DNA from: Planctomycetaceae bacterium
Lineage (GTDB): Bacteria > Planctomycetota > Planctomycetia > Isosphaerales > Isosphaeraceae
DNA: 5,811 nucleotides
Direction: 5' to 3'
Assembly: GCA_019232645.1 (NCBI GenBank)
Contig: JAFANO010000067.1
Span: forward strand, 1 to 5,811
Each line of letters begins with the position of its first letter. The stretch's first letter is position 1. The position numbers and the translations under genes were made by a program. Below are positions 5,575 to 5,811 of the stretch, piece by piece. The notes under the pieces are model-generated. The model saw only the letters and a program-made list of their open reading frames with translations, had not been told where the DNA came from and made no database searches.

Positions 5575-5811
5575 GGCCCGCCCGGATGGGCCGTCAGGCC
5601 CGAGAAGAGGCGGATCAGCGGGCCGATCGGGTCGTCGCCGGTCGCGATCTCGAAGCCGGTCAGGCCGGCGGCGGCGCACCAGCGGCGATAGTCCGACCGC
5701 CGCCGCCGCGCGGCCTCGGCATAGGCGTCCCGGACCCGGGCCGAGCCCGAGTCGACGACGCGACAGATCCCGAGCTCGGCGTCCTCCACGTCGATCAGCC
5801 CGGCGTCCGGC
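5571..5811 (-). CDS. DUF58 domain protein, C-terminal part only (cut by window edge)
   Basis: Only the last 79 residues are in the window; the frame stays open past 5811. The visible piece reads GLIDVEDAELG, then RVVDSGSARVRDAYAEAARRR, then WCAAAGLTGFEIATGDDPIGPLIRLFSG. This is the typical end of DUF58 proteins: a strand about a property of the body, a helix with RxxYxxxxxxR, then a strand ending in a TDEDP-like turn and LxRFF. DUF58 proteins have a VWA-like fold and are usually encoded next to a MoxR AAA+ ATPase. The stop overlaps the GTG start of the next gene by 4 bases, marking an operon read right to left. MoxR would be expected further right, outside the window. Family call rests on a short piece but a characteristic one. 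Confidence 0.8.
   Translation of the reverse strand, partial: PDAGLIDVEDAELGICRVVDSGSARVRDAYAEAARRRRSDYRRWCAAAGLTGFEIATGDDPIGPLIRLFSGLTAHPGGP

Noticed and set aside
4144..5691. Long + strand open frame across the EEP gene and the - strand gene (515 aa)
   Set aside because: It is Arg/Pro/Gly-rich throughout with no domain, while the EEP catalytic motifs lie in a different frame of the same DNA.

Overview
This window is uniformly GC-rich, with G or C at most third codon positions. It carries five protein-coding regions, one of them cut by the right edge. The style of the proteins suggests a planctomycete, perhaps of the Isosphaera/Singulisphaera type: a proline-rich single-span protein of unknown function, and a DUF58 gene followed by a small membrane protein. 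That assignment is an inference from style; no ribosomal RNA or marker gene is present.

Layout, left to right. Positions 1-315 hold no convincing gene. They contain a perfect 29-bp inverted repeat (128-196) and a perfect 17-bp tandem duplication (226-259). Two late biotin-synthesis genes follow on the + strand: bioA (316-1692), a PLP aminotransferase making 7,8-diaminopelargonate, and bioD (1753-2490), dethiobiotin synthetase. Their products act in consecutive steps and they are probably co-transcribed. Biotin genes bioF and bioB are not in the window. The BioA sequence looks closer to the Bacillus subtilis type, which uses lysine as amino donor, than to the E. coli SAM-using type.

Next on the + strand is a 423-aa single-span membrane protein of unknown function (2597-3868), with a long disordered, acidic N-terminal half and a beta-rich C-terminal domain. 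A gap of about 290 bp follows. It holds a structured repeat (about 3888-3962) of the dispersed intergenic kind and an extended -10 promoter candidate. Then comes a membrane-anchored endonuclease/exonuclease/phosphatase (EEP) family protein (4160-5116) with all the usual catalytic motifs.

The right end is on the - strand: the C-terminal part of a DUF58 protein (5571 to beyond the window) and a small single-span membrane protein (5047-5574), joined by a 4-base GTGA stop/start overlap. This is a fragment of the common MoxR/DUF58/membrane-protein/VWA type of cluster. The small gene runs 70 bp into the 3' end of the EEP gene, so the two overlap tail to tail.

No mobile element gene, CRISPR array, tRNA or rRNA is visible. 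I do not see a complete new system. The observations most worth following up are the two repeat structures ahead of bioA, the four-cysteine cluster and donor-type question in BioA, the unassigned 423-aa protein, and the tail-to-tail gene overlap.
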